Assembly: GCA_012960465.1 (NCBI GenBank)
Contig: DUBF01000109.1
Location: 1-33,737, forward strand
DNA: 33,737 bases
Reading direction: 5' to 3'
Origin: Rhodospirillales bacterium
GTDB taxonomy: Bacteria > Pseudomonadota > Alphaproteobacteria > Rhodospirillales > UBA2165
In this document: one piece after another, positions 7,454 through 15,940 of the stretch
How the letters are laid out: each line of letters starts with the position of its first letter
How positions within the stretch are numbered: the stretch's first letter is position 1
Made by a program: the position numbers and the translations under genes
Notes under the pieces: generated by a model
What the model was told of the DNA's origin: nothing
What the model saw: only the letters and a program-made list of their open reading frames with translations
Database searches by the model: none

Positions 7454-8572
7454 TTAACCGAAGTGATGCTTGTAAGCTAAGCCATAATCGGGCTGGTTCA
7501 AAAGTAAATAGTCCATCACTTTCTTGGCGTAGCCTTTCTGCGATTTAACTACTTTGGCGAAGAACGGATCTTTTTTTGAAATTCGGTCGACAACGACATC
7601 CCACGCTTTTAACTGTTCCGTCATGACGGAATCCGGTGTCCGATAGACATTAACCTTATGCTTTGTCTTTAGCTTAATCAGATCATCTGCATAACGAAGG
7701 GTGTTGTTCCAATAGAAATTTGAGTTTTCTGCTTCGGAAGCATACTCTAAAATGGACTTAACTTCTGCTGGTAGACGGTCGAATTTTTTCTTATTGAACG
7801 TAACTTCAAAACATTCCTGCGACTGGTGGAAACTCGCAAGATGGTAATGTTTGGAAACATCCTGCATCCCAAAGTCACTATCCGAAGTTGGGTTGTTAAA
7901 CTCAGCTGCGTCAATCAAACCGGATTTCATTGCGGGTTGAATTTCGCCGCCAGGCAATTGCACAACCGACATACCCATTTCCGTCAAGACGTCTGCAGCC
8001 AGACCAACGGTTCTATATTTAAGGCCCTTCATCTGTGATGCGTTTTTAATCTCTTCTTTAAACCAGCCTAATGGTTGTGCAGGCATTGGGCTATTAAAGA
8101 AGCTGACTAGATTAAGGCCGAGGGACCCCATCAACTCGTTGAAGAGTTCCTTGCCGCCGCCATAATGGATCCAGCCGAGCAATTCCTGTGCGGACCAGCC
8201 AAAGCAAGGGCCAGTTCCAAACAAAGAAGCCGCGGGCGACTTTGAATACCAATAAGCTGGCACATAGTGGGCGCCGTCCAAAACGCCGCGGTGAACGGCA
8301 TCTTGCATTTGGCTGGTCTTAACAACTGAATTTACCGACAACAAATCTATCTTAAACCCACCGCCAGTCATCTTATTCACACGATCAACATAGCTTTTGG
8401 CATTTTCGAGGAAAATACCCCCGCCCCATGCTGCCTGAACTTTAAAAACTTTTTTTGTTGCTGAAGTAGCAACGTTCGGCATTGCGATGGTTGTCGCAGC
8501 TGCACCAGCTACAACGATACCACCTTTCTTGAGAAACTTGCGACGAGATACGTCTCTTTTTTTCTTAACCAT
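7454..8572 (-). CDS. dctP: TRAP transporter substrate-binding protein, Tat-exported (FcbT1/TakP type)
   Basis: A 372-residue periplasmic solute-binding protein. The N-terminus MVKKKRDVSRRKFLKKGG is a twin-arginine signal followed by a hydrophobic stretch and an A-rich cleavage region near residue 38. The core shows the DctP fold signatures: LKYRTVGLAADVLTEMGMSV with the substrate carboxylate-binding Arg (about 182), and the QLPGGEIQPAMKSGLIDAAE block about 200-220. ATG 8572 has a GGGAG ribosome site. It is first in the operon, separated from dctQ by a stem-loop. Tat export and length place it in the COG4663-like group; a 2-oxo or hydroxy acid, or an aromatic acid, is the likely class of ligand, but the exact one is unknown. 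Confidence 0.93.
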   Translation of the reverse strand: MVKKKRDVSRRKFLKKGGIVVAGAAATTIAMPNVATSATKKVFKVQAAWGGGIFLENAKSYVDRVNKMTGGGFKIDLLSVNSVVKTSQMQDAVHRGVLDGAHYVPAYWYSKSPAASLFGTGPCFGWSAQELLGWIHYGGGKELFNELMGSLGLNLVSFFNSPMPAQPLGWFKEEIKNASQMKGLKYRTVGLAADVLTEMGMSVVQLPGGEIQPAMKSGLIDAAEFNNPTSDSDFGMQDVSKHYHLASFHQSQECFEVTFNKKKFDRLPAEVKSILEYASEAENSNFYWNNTLRYADDLIKLKTKHKVNVYRTPDSVMTEQLKAWDVVVDRISKKDPFFAKVVKSQKGYAKKVMDYLLLNQPDYGLAYKHHFG

Positions 8573-8757
8573 GAATTGTCACTCCCGTTTGATTAGTATT
8601 TATTGCTAATATACATCGACTAGGAATTCGTCTTTATATAGTTAAACTAATTCAAGCCAGTATAAATTAGAAATCGTTATCAATAGGCATTATTACACAA
8701 CACTTATTGTCGTGAAGTGAGTATATAAGGATAATCTGATATTAGACAATAGAATTT

Positions 8758-8775
8758 GTATTAATATTGTAATAC
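8758..8775. promoter_or_regulatory. Inverted repeat upstream of the TRAP operon
   Basis: GTATTA (8758-8763) and TAATAC (8770-8775) form a 6-6-6 inverted repeat in the gene-free stretch 8573-8899, about 190 bases upstream of dctP. It could be an operator for a GntR- or LysR-like regulator, but no such gene is in the window. The rest of the 327-base stretch is AT-rich, contains the dctP ribosome site at its left end and the 3' end of the dehydrogenase transcript at its right. I see no convincing gene in it. Confidence 0.3.
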
Positions 8776-8899
8776 TAGTGGAAAATTCTAATAGTAAAAA
8801 ATTAACCTTGCATGTTTTAAAAGGATTTTGTAATTGAAAGAGCTGAATTTGCGTATGATTTAGTATGCTTCTATGCTTGCGCTGCATGGCCTCTCCTAC

Positions 8900-9871
8900 T
8901 TAGGCTACCCGGTCAACTGGCTCGCTACCGGCAAAAAATGCATCTAAGTTTGCCAATGCCCGAAAGCCCATAGCGTCCCGCGTCTCGCGGGTGGCACTGC
9001 CAATATGGGGCAATAGAAAAATATTTGTCAGATCCCGGTAACCAGGAAAAATGCCAGCTGGCTCATTGTTGTAAACATCGAGGCCCGCCGCTGCAATCTT
9101 GCCAGAGATCAGCGCTGTGGCTAGCGCTTCATCTTCAATCAACGCCCCTCTTGCGGTGTTCACAACAATGGCGTCCTCGGGTAAAATCGCAATGCGCTCG
9201 GCATTCAGCAGTCCAATTGATTCAGGTGTCGCCGGACAATGAAGGGATAAAAACTGGCAATGAGGTAATAACTCCTCCACAGAATCATAATAAATGGAAC
9301 CAGCTTCCAAGTCAGTGGGTAATTGGCTTCGGTTATGATAATGGATTTCCATACCAAACCCGTCACGGGCATTGCGCGCCATTACTTGGCCAACCCGCCC
9401 CATGCCAATTATGCCAAGACGCTTTCCAGATACTTGTATGCCAACCATGAAGTCTGGGCTCCAATCTTTCCATTCCTTCGAGCGGACCAGACGTTCGCCT
9501 TCGCTTGCCCGTCGTGCTGCGCCCAACATTAATAACATAGCGATCTCGGCTGTGGCATCGCTCAATACGTCGGGCGTATTAGTAACAACAATGCCCCTAG
9601 ATTTGGCGGCCTCTAGGTCACAATGATCGACGCCGACTGAAAAGTTGGCGATGATACGAACGCTTTCTGGAAGATCGCCAATTATCTTAGCGGTCAACAA
9701 TTCAGTATGACACGGAAGTATCGCAACAGCGCCCTCCGATAAACCAATCAATTCTTCCGCACTATAGAGACGGTCATCGTGGTTAAGTATTGGTTGATAA
9801 TTTTGCTCGAGCCGGCACTCCACCGCTTCTGGCAATTTTCGGGTAACGAGAATTTTTGGTTTATTTACCAT
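8900..9871 (-). CDS. D-2-hydroxyacid dehydrogenase (glyoxylate/hydroxypyruvate reductase type)
   Basis: A full-length 323-residue NAD(P)-dependent D-2-hydroxyacid dehydrogenase, which reduces 2-oxo acids such as glyoxylate or hydroxypyruvate or runs in reverse. The Rossmann motif GIIGMGRVGQVMA lies about 152-164. The three catalytic residues sit in their usual blocks: Arg in VNTARGALI, Glu in LDVYNNEPA and His in LPHIGSATRE. FSVGVDH and TAEIAMLLML are also typical. It is divergently transcribed from the 3-hydroxyisobutyrate dehydrogenase-like gene and lies upstream of the TRAP operon on the same strand, 327 bases away. A role in metabolising the imported acid is inferred. Confidence 0.92.
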   Translation of the reverse strand: MVNKPKILVTRKLPEAVECRLEQNYQPILNHDDRLYSAEELIGLSEGAVAILPCHTELLTAKIIGDLPESVRIIANFSVGVDHCDLEAAKSRGIVVTNTPDVLSDATAEIAMLLMLGAARRASEGERLVRSKEWKDWSPDFMVGIQVSGKRLGIIGMGRVGQVMARNARDGFGMEIHYHNRSQLPTDLEAGSIYYDSVEELLPHCQFLSLHCPATPESIGLLNAERIAILPEDAIVVNTARGALIEDEALATALISGKIAAAGLDVYNNEPAGIFPGYRDLTNIFLLPHIGSATRETRDAMGFRALANLDAFFAGSEPVDRVA

Positions 9872-9960
9872 GTTGTAGAATTTGCATAAATTATTTGCGT
9901 TGTCACCTCATAATAAAATATCAAGGGCTTTTACTGTTCTTCAGTGTCATCAATAATTCG

Positions 9961-9976
9961 TCACAAACCCGTGTGA
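9961..9976. promoter_or_regulatory. Inverted repeat in the divergent dehydrogenase promoter region
   Basis: TCACA-6 bases-TGTGA (9961-9965 and 9972-9976) is a perfect 5-bp inverted repeat in the 238-base region between two divergent dehydrogenase genes. Its position fits an operator serving one or both genes. It resembles a CRP site with its half-sites swapped, so it is not a CRP box. No cognate regulator is visible nearby. Confidence 0.3.
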
Positions 9977-10109
9977 TGGTAAAGCTGATAGCAATGGGTT
10001 AGGCGTAAAATTTTATAGATTCAAGATTTCCGTTGAGTTATTTTTGTTTAACTTGACCTTCAATAATAATTTCGACCAATATCACAATCACCAAAGAGGA
10101 GAATTAGAT

Positions 10110-10988
10110 ATGAGTAGTATTACTGTCGCGTTTATTGGGCTCGGCGTTATGGGCTATCCAATGGCCGGACATCTATCTAGGGCGGGGCACATTACACGGG
10201 TTTATAATCGAACCCCCAATAAGGCCGAGCAATGGATCAAGGATTACGACGGCTCCAGTCATCTTTCACCTCGGGAAGCCGCAGAAAATGCGGATGTCAT
10301 TTTTTCTTGCGTGGGTAATGATGATGATCTTCGAAGCGTTGTGTATGGCGATGATGGTATCCTTGCCGGATTGAAAGGTGGGTCAATATACGTTGATCAT
10401 ACCACCGCATCGGCTAATGTTGCCCGCGAAATTGAAGCGGAGGTTAGGGAAAAGGGATTTGAGTTTTTGGATGCACCTGTTTCCGGCGGCCAAGCTGGAG
10501 CTCAAAATGGTGCATTGACGGTTATGGTCGGTGGCGATCAGACAACTTTCGATGCAGCGCGACCGGTGATCGATGTGTACGCCACGGCGGTGACCCTCAT
10601 GGGTGACGCAGGGGCAGGTCAACTCACTAAAATGGCCAATCAAATTTGTATCGCTGGGTTGGTACAGGGTTTATCTGAAGGGTTAAACTTTGCCGTCAAT
10701 GCCGGGCTCAATGGTAAACAGGTCGTTGACGTTATTTCAAAAGGTGCGGCCGGCTCGTGGCAGATGGAAAACCGTGGTTACACGATGGTTGATGATGAAT
10801 TCGATTTTGGCTTTGCTGTAGATTGGATGTGTAAGGATTTGGGTATAGCCCTATCTGAAGCCAATAGAAATGCCTCTTTGTTGCCGATAACGAAAATTAT
10901 TAATGGGTATTACGGGAAGGTTCAAGAAATGGGTGGGGGGCGTTGGGATACGTCCAGTCTAATCCGACGTCTTTCTAAAAATAACTAA
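10110..10988 (+). CDS. 3-hydroxyisobutyrate dehydrogenase-like NAD(P)-dependent oxidoreductase
   Basis: A 292-residue beta-hydroxyacid dehydrogenase (HIBADH / tartronate semialdehyde reductase superfamily). The N-terminal nucleotide-binding motif FIGLGVMGYPMAGHL, the substrate-loop DAPVSGGQAGAQNGALTVMV (about 120-139) and the catalytic Lys in GAGQLTKMANQI (about 170) are all present. The ATG at 10110 has an AGAGGAG ribosome site; the frame is open to 10044 without one. The family reversibly oxidises 3-hydroxy acids such as 3-hydroxyisobutyrate, glycerate or 4-hydroxybutyrate. It is divergent from the D-2-hydroxyacid dehydrogenase, a pairing that fits glyoxylate/tartronate-semialdehyde metabolism, but this is inference. 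Confidence 0.92.
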   Translation: MSSITVAFIGLGVMGYPMAGHLSRAGHITRVYNRTPNKAEQWIKDYDGSSHLSPREAAENADVIFSCVGNDDDLRSVVYGDDGILAGLKGGSIYVDHTTASANVAREIEAEVREKGFEFLDAPVSGGQAGAQNGALTVMVGGDQTTFDAARPVIDVYATAVTLMGDAGAGQLTKMANQICIAGLVQGLSEGLNFAVNAGLNGKQVVDVISKGAAGSWQMENRGYTMVDDEFDFGFAVDWMCKDLGIALSEANRNASLLPITKIINGYYGKVQEMGGGRWDTSSLIRRLSKNN

Positions 10989-11446
10989 AAGTCTGTTGTG
11001 ACCGCAGTATAAGGAAATTTAGAGAAATCAACCGTTCTTCGTATAGAAGAAACTTATATCACTGACATCCATAGTATCCATCGGGGACATGCGGTAACCA
11101 GGGCTTTAAATGATAATCTCTCATACGTATGATATCAATTTCGGCTATATGGACCCCGCTACCTAAAGTTAAATAAAGGTAAAAAAGTCTCTCTTGAATT
11201 CTTTTACATCTCTGATTTTTTCATAATAGACAACAAATATAATTTATAGCCGATTAACATGACTTTAGAACGCGTGAAGTAAAGCCCTCTTGTCCTTAAT
11301 TCTAAACTATTCGTGGTATGCCTGGATTATTCAGAATAAGGCTTTACTTTATTGACTTATAACATACCTCCTATATGGTTGTTTATATAAAAAACTGTGT
11401 TTTATATACGGTACAGAATAATTTCAGTGTTATTGGAGGCTAAAAA
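10989..11446. other. Gene-free stretch at the left edge of the catabolic cluster
   Basis: This 458-base stretch separates the dehydrogenase from the catabolic cluster and holds no gene I can support. On the minus strand an open run (about 11243 down to a TGA at 11061-11059) reads protein-like (...HIAEIDIIRMRDYHLKPW...DGYYGCQ) but has no start codon or ribosome site, so it may be the end of a lost gene. The right end has near-repeats GTTTATATA and GTTTTATATA (about 11380-11407) just before the first gene of the cluster, a plausible promoter/operator area for the IclR regulator encoded downstream. No terminator is obvious. Confidence 0.35.
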
Positions 11447-11743
11447 ATGGATCACAATCCCAATTTGAAACCTTGGAAACGCCCAGAACCAAATCAAGTT
11501 GCTGGTAAAGGTAGGATTGAGAATCCAGATGAGGTTGAGAATATAGTCCATCAAACTCGGCCTTCCCCCCCCACAGAATATGAAAATCGCCTGGGAGAAG
11601 CTTTAATGGAGATTTTTGATTCAGACGTTAATCAACTTCCTGAAATTGTTACCTCGTTAAATGAAATGGGTGTTAAATCACCGGATGGCAAACCCTGGTC
11701 GGAGGAGAGCTTTAGGTTAGAGATGAGACGTCTTGGTGCGTAA
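11447..11743 (+). CDS. Recombinase-like helix-turn-helix small protein
   Basis: A 98-residue acidic protein preceded by a good TTGGAGG ribosome site. The first 40 residues are proline-rich and disordered-looking. The second half (TEYENRLGEALMEIFDS, then LPEIVTSLNEMGVKSPDGKP, then WSEESFRLEMRRLGA) matches my memory of small proteins annotated as recombinase-like helix-turn-helix domain proteins, which resemble the HTH at the end of serine recombinases and often sit next to Rieske oxygenase genes. No recombinase catalytic domain is present. It is first in the cluster, 71 bases before the Rieske gene. Its role is unknown; a regulatory or oxygenase-associated role is possible. Confidence 0.6.
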   Translation: MDHNPNLKPWKRPEPNQVAGKGRIENPDEVENIVHQTRPSPPTEYENRLGEALMEIFDSDVNQLPEIVTSLNEMGVKSPDGKPWSEESFRLEMRRLGA

Positions 11744-11814
11744 TAGTATTTAGCTTTTTCTATTGGGGAGATACAGAATTAAAATAGATTTTGACGAAGA
11801 TTAAGGATGGAATT

Positions 11815-12837
11815 ATGTCAGAAGTAACTCAAGCGATGGTCGATAAGCGAGTTAACGTTGGTCTGCAAAATTTGTGGCATCCCGTTTTACCAAGTTGGGG
11901 TGTTGGCAATGATCCCGTTGGTATAATTCGTTTATCTGAAAATATAGCTTTATGGCGCGATAATAAGGGCAGTGTCCACGCTATTGAGGATCGTTGTCCA
12001 CATCGAGGCGCGAGAGTATCTTTAGGCTGGAATCTTGGAGAGCGATTAGCCTGCTGGTATCATGGTATCCAGATCAATGGACATGGTATTGTTAATGAGG
12101 TTCCTGCTGTTGATAACTGTGCAATGCTGGGTAAAAAATTGGTTAAAAGTTACCCAGTTCAAGAAATTCATGATGCAATTTTCTTATATTTTGGAGATGA
12201 ATCACATCCGGAGCCGCCCGATCTTAACTTGCCGGATGAGTTGGTGGGCCAAGATCATAGTAATTTTCTCTGCACTGCGATGTGGAACTGTAATTATCGT
12301 TATGCAATAGATAATGTAATGGATCCAATGCATGGCGCTTACCTTCACGCTGTATCTCATTCAATGGCATTCGGTGATAAGACGGCTGAGATGCAGATCG
12401 TTAAAACCGATGCCGGGTTAATTTTCGAAAAGGTAGGGCAGCGAGACGTAAATTTTGATTGGGTTGAAATAGGCGAAACAGGTGCACTATGGATGCGGCT
12501 CTCAATTCCTTATCGCAAAGGTGCCGGTCCCGGAGGCAGTTTTTATATTGTCGGGTTTGCCACTCCAGTTGATGAGGACCATTGTCAGGTCTTCTTTTGG
12601 CGTACCCGCAAAGTAGATGGTTGGCAAAAAGATGTTTGGCGATTCATGTATCGCAATCGCCTTGAGAGACTTCATTGGGATGTGTTGGAACAAGACAGGG
12701 TTGTATTACAGGAGATGGCGCCGGATGCACGCGATAATGAATTGTTATATGAGCATGATCAGGGATTAGCATCGGTTCGTCGGATTTTAAAACAGAAGGC
12801 CGAAGATCAGCTTAAAGCCCCTGTCGCAGCAGAATAG
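11815..12837 (+). CDS. Rieske non-haem iron aromatic ring oxygenase, alpha subunit
   Basis: A 340-residue oxygenase of the phthalate-dioxygenase/vanillate-demethylase class. The Rieske [2Fe-2S] ligands are Cys61-x-His63 (CPHRG) and Cys80-x2-His83 (CWYHG). The mononuclear iron site shows His173 and His178 in DPMHGAYLH, with Asp170 three residues before the first His as in naphthalene dioxygenase. It should hydroxylate or O/N-demethylate an aromatic ring using electrons from a reductase. The ATG at 11815 follows AAGGATGG; a TTG eight codons earlier is possible. No ferredoxin or reductase gene lies in the window, so electrons must come from elsewhere. It leads directly into a short-chain dehydrogenase, 8 bases away. 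Confidence 0.93.
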   Translation: MSEVTQAMVDKRVNVGLQNLWHPVLPSWGVGNDPVGIIRLSENIALWRDNKGSVHAIEDRCPHRGARVSLGWNLGERLACWYHGIQINGHGIVNEVPAVDNCAMLGKKLVKSYPVQEIHDAIFLYFGDESHPEPPDLNLPDELVGQDHSNFLCTAMWNCNYRYAIDNVMDPMHGAYLHAVSHSMAFGDKTAEMQIVKTDAGLIFEKVGQRDVNFDWVEIGETGALWMRLSIPYRKGAGPGGSFYIVGFATPVDEDHCQVFFWRTRKVDGWQKDVWRFMYRNRLERLHWDVLEQDRVVLQEMAPDARDNELLYEHDQGLASVRRILKQKAEDQLKAPVAAE

Positions 12838-12845
12838 AATAACTG

Positions 12846-13592
12846 ATGGCAACTATCTCTCTAAAAGATAAACGTATCCTTATTACAGGTGGAGCTCGGG
12901 GACTGGGACAAGCTTTTGCTGAGGCGGCGATAGCCGCTAATGCACAAGTTATGATTGCCGATGTACTCGAGAATGAAGGAAAAAAATCAGCAAAACAAAT
13001 GGGCGCAATTTTTACAGTTCTTGATTTGAGAGATCCCAAGTCGGTCTCTAATTGTGCAGAGCAAACAATTAAATCTCTTGGTGGACTAGATGGCTTGGTG
13101 AATTGTGGGGCTATAGCAACCGGAATTGGTGGTCCAACGATGTCTGAGATAGATATTGATGTTTGGGATAAAGTTATGGAAGTCAATGTTCGTGGTACTT
13201 GGCTAATGAGTAAAGCTGTTATTCCCTATTTAGCCAAGAATAAGTCTAGTAAGATCGTTAATATTGCCTCGGATACTGCTATGTGGGGCGCACCGAAATT
13301 AATGGCCTATGTAGCCAGTAAAGGTGCAATTATTTCAATGACCCGATCAATGAGCCGAGAACTTGGCGCAGATAACATCGCTGTTAATTGTATTGCTCCC
13401 GGTTTGACGTTGGTTGAGGCGACGGAATATGTCCCAGAAGACAGAAAAAATCAGTACGTTACGGGCCGTGCTATCCAGCGCGGACAACTACCAGAAGACG
13501 TCACTGGAACAGTAATGTTTCTATTATCTAATGCAGCCAATTTTGTTACGGGACAATGTATTCCCGTCAATGGCGGTTTTTTTATGAACTAA
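12846..13592 (+). CDS. Short-chain dehydrogenase/reductase (SDR)
   Basis: A 248-residue classical SDR. It has the cofactor motif TGGARGLG near residue 13, NCGA in place of the usual NNAG near 89, Ser in VNIASDTAMWG and the catalytic YVASK pair near 157-161, so it should be an active NAD(P)(H) dehydrogenase. Position straight after the Rieske oxygenase suggests it could oxidise the cis-dihydrodiol or alcohol the oxygenase makes, but the family is too broad to fix the substrate. The C-terminus VTGQCIPVNGGFFMN is typical. The spacer to the cupin gene is 29 bases with a clear ribosome site. Confidence 0.9.
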   Translation: MATISLKDKRILITGGARGLGQAFAEAAIAANAQVMIADVLENEGKKSAKQMGAIFTVLDLRDPKSVSNCAEQTIKSLGGLDGLVNCGAIATGIGGPTMSEIDIDVWDKVMEVNVRGTWLMSKAVIPYLAKNKSSKIVNIASDTAMWGAPKLMAYVASKGAIISMTRSMSRELGADNIAVNCIAPGLTLVEATEYVPEDRKNQYVTGRAIQRGQLPEDVTGTVMFLLSNAANFVTGQCIPVNGGFFMN

Positions 13593-13621
13593 TAGTAAGA
13601 ATTAAAAAAAAGGAGAAAAAA

Positions 13622-14161
13622 ATGCCTAATGGCCCTGATTTTCAGAGAGAAGATATTGCTACTTATCAACGCCCTGAGGGCATGGATTTGGGCGATTGGC
13701 TAGAGAGCCGGGTAGCCCGCTATGAAACTCGAAGCCTCGATTGGGATGCTTTAAAGTTTCAAGCAGATTTTGATCCCAAATATAAGCGAGCCCAAATGCG
13801 CTATATGGGTACGGGTGGAGCCGGAGTTGATAGCGATGACAATGTAGTGCCCTCTGAGCATTTTTCGTTCTCAACGATGGTTCTTCCGGCTGGATGCGAG
13901 GGTCCTTCACACATTCATATCGACGTGGAAGAAGTTTTCTTCATGTTACGTGGTAAAATTCGTCTCTTCATGGATGTAGATGGTGAGCATTACGAAACGT
14001 TCTTAGGGGAAAGAGATTTAATTTCAGTTCCTCCTGGCGTTTATCGCGGTCTAGAAAACATAGGCCAAGAAGAGGCGGCAATGATTGTTATGCTCGGATC
14101 AACGAAACCGGTAAGACCGACTTATCCAGACGATCACCCGGTTTCGAAGTTAAAAAGGTAG
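13622..14161 (+). CDS. Cupin-domain protein
   Basis: A 179-residue single-cupin protein with ATG 13622 behind AAGGAG; the frame runs open further upstream into the SDR but without a site. The first cupin motif is GPSHIHIDVEEVFFMLRGKI, giving two His and a Glu as metal ligands. In the second motif, VPPGVYRGLENIG, Arg stands where the usual metal-binding His is. The site may therefore bind metal with three ligands or serve a non-oxygenase role. Cupins in aromatic clusters act as dioxygenases, isomerases or lactonases; I cannot choose among these. It lies between the SDR and a hydrolase, 25 bases ahead of the latter. Confidence 0.85.
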   Translation: MPNGPDFQREDIATYQRPEGMDLGDWLESRVARYETRSLDWDALKFQADFDPKYKRAQMRYMGTGGAGVDSDDNVVPSEHFSFSTMVLPAGCEGPSHIHIDVEEVFFMLRGKIRLFMDVDGEHYETFLGERDLISVPPGVYRGLENIGQEEAAMIVMLGSTKPVRPTYPDDHPVSKLKR

Positions 14162-14186
14162 CTAAAAATTAAGCTATAAAATAAAT

Positions 14187-15032
14187 ATGACTCTAAAATT
14201 AATTGAAAAGGTTGAACGTAGATTTCCAGTTCGCCGCGTGGAGACCAGAACTGGCATCATTTCGTATCGAGAAAGTGGCACGTCAAATGATAGGGTGATT
14301 GTTCTTCTTCATGGTATTGGTTCTGCCTCTGGATCCTGGTTAGGCCAGCTCGATAAATTATCATCTGATTATCATGTTATTGCCTGGGATGCTCCTGGTT
14401 ATGGCGCTTCGACCGCCTTATTAAATGACAGGCCTAACGCTACTGATTATGCTGAGGTGTTGATTAACTTTCTTCTTAGCCTAGAGATTAAACCATATGT
14501 AATCATCGGTCATTCGTTGGGGGCGTTGATGGCTGGAGCGTATGCCGTCAACAATGGCGCAATTGGTTTAGCTTTAATTTTAGCTAATCCAGCGAATGGT
14601 TATGGTGCTGCCGATAAGTCTGAAAGGGATTTAAAGCTCTCGACTAGATTGGCAAATATGAAAACGCTTGGGCCTCAGGGTTTAGCGGAAGCGCGCAGCT
14701 CGGCGCTATTATCGGCAGATGCTTCTGATGAAGCTTTAGAACTGGTGCGCTGGAATATGTCCATGTTGTCTGTTGGCAGTCACTCACAAGCTGCTCACAT
14801 GCTCGCTAGTGGTAATCTAATGGATGATGCTGCGCGGTATTCCGGGCCTGTTTTAGTTATGTGCGGCGCGGCAGACACTGTAACGCCCGAGGAGGGAAGC
14901 AAAAAAATCGCAGCGGCTTACTCCAACGGTCATTATCAAACGTTACCAGGAGTTGGACATGCCTCTTACGTTGAGGATCCAACTTTATTTAACTCTACTG
15001 TGATCAGTTTTGTGGAGAGACTTAATGCCTGA
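14187..15032 (+). CDS. Alpha/beta hydrolase (possible meta-cleavage C-C hydrolase)
   Basis: A 281-residue alpha/beta hydrolase with the triad Ser110 (GHSLGA), Asp230 (GAADTVTP) and His258 (GVGHASYVE), and the oxyanion motif LLHGIGSASGSW near 41-51. In a cluster with an extradiol dioxygenase the natural reading is a meta-cleavage product hydrolase that breaks the C-C bond of a 2-hydroxymuconate-type product. The sequence does not distinguish this from an ester or enol-lactone hydrolase. Its stop lies 8 bases inside the IclR gene, so the two are translationally coupled. Confidence 0.88.
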   Translation: MTLKLIEKVERRFPVRRVETRTGIISYRESGTSNDRVIVLLHGIGSASGSWLGQLDKLSSDYHVIAWDAPGYGASTALLNDRPNATDYAEVLINFLLSLEIKPYVIIGHSLGALMAGAYAVNNGAIGLALILANPANGYGAADKSERDLKLSTRLANMKTLGPQGLAEARSSALLSADASDEALELVRWNMSMLSVGSHSQAAHMLASGNLMDDAARYSGPVLVMCGAADTVTPEEGSKKIAAAYSNGHYQTLPGVGHASYVEDPTLFNSTVISFVERLNA

Positions 15033-15873
15033 TGCGGATAAATTAATAGATGGACTTCGACTATCAGATTCACCCCAAAGATATATTGTGCCGGGTTTAG
15101 AGCGTGGATTGAAAATTCTTCGAAAATTTAATCGTGACCGTACGGAGATTAGCGCTCCGATTGTGGCAAAAGAACTTGGAATTCCTCGTTCAACCGTGTT
15201 TCGTTTAATGCAAACTCTTGACCACATGGGTTTTATAGAAAAAGTTAAGAATTCTGGCAATTACCGATTAGGTATTGGCGTACTTTCTCTAGGTTTTGAG
15301 TTTCTTGCTTCATTGGAAATTACAGAGCTTGCGCGGCCCATACTAGAAAAATTACGTGACGACACCGGCTTTTCTTCACATTTAGTTATTCGAGATGGCT
15401 GGGATGTTGTCTTTGTAATAAAAGCTACAGCAAAGAGTACTTTTTCCAGTGCTATTAATATTGGTACGCGATTGCCGGCCCATGGAACTGTACTCGGCCG
15501 TGTGTTGTTAGCCGATTTATCGGATGAGGAACTTGATGTTATATATGCGAGAGACAAATTGCCCCAATTCTCTGATCAGACACCGGCAACGTTAGGCAAA
15601 CTGAAAAAAATTTTAGAACGAGACCGTAAGCATGGTTACGCAATTAGCGAAGCTTATTTTGAGAGTGGGATTGGCGCTATTGCAGCTCAGGTTCGCGATA
15701 ACTCAAAACGAGTGATCGCGGCAATAAATGTTACCTATCAGAATAGCAATGTTGAACGAGTAGATATTGAAGGGGAGATCTTGGCTAGAGTGTTACAAGC
15801 TGCCAATGAACTTTCTTACCAAATGAATTATGATGGAACACCTAAATCGTTTAAGCCTACGAGGAATTATTGA
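15025..15873 (+). CDS. IclR-family transcriptional regulator
   Basis: A 282-residue regulator with an N-terminal winged helix (GLKILRKF... then APIVAKELGIPRSTVFRLMQ with the recognition helix, about 30-75) and a C-terminal effector-binding GAF-like domain (about 105-275, including GTRLPAHGTVLGRVLLA and YFESGIGAIAAQV). ATG 15025 has GGAGAG before it and overlaps the hydrolase gene by 8 bases. IclR proteins usually sense aromatic or small organic acids and regulate their own catabolic operon. Being inside the operon suggests feedback on the whole cluster; the near-repeats before 11447 or the spacer before 20296 could be its sites. Confidence 0.93.
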   Translation: MPDADKLIDGLRLSDSPQRYIVPGLERGLKILRKFNRDRTEISAPIVAKELGIPRSTVFRLMQTLDHMGFIEKVKNSGNYRLGIGVLSLGFEFLASLEITELARPILEKLRDDTGFSSHLVIRDGWDVVFVIKATAKSTFSSAINIGTRLPAHGTVLGRVLLADLSDEELDVIYARDKLPQFSDQTPATLGKLKKILERDRKHGYAISEAYFESGIGAIAAQVRDNSKRVIAAINVTYQNSNVERVDIEGEILARVLQAANELSYQMNYDGTPKSFKPTRNY

Positions 15874-15940
15874 CTTTATCCAGTGTCGTTGGTCGAGCCG
15901 TTGCCGGGGATAAATTAGTTGCATAATGAAGGAAAGTTAG

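Noticed and set aside
9025-9450. 141-codon open frame on the plus strand
   Set aside because: It lies wholly antisense to the strongly supported 2-hydroxyacid dehydrogenase and has Cys/His/Gln-rich composition typical of a shadow frame.
10051-10063. TTGACCTTCAA resembling an FNR box
   Set aside because: The half-sites are too close together (11 bases instead of 14), so it cannot be a normal FNR dimer site.
11059-11243. Minus-strand open run in the 11 kb gap
   Set aside because: No start codon in a sensible place, no ribosome site and no recognised family. Kept only as a possible remnant.
12812-13186. 124-codon minus-strand frame
   Set aside because: Antisense to the Rieske end and SDR gene, with Ser/Pro/Ile-rich shadow composition and no domain.
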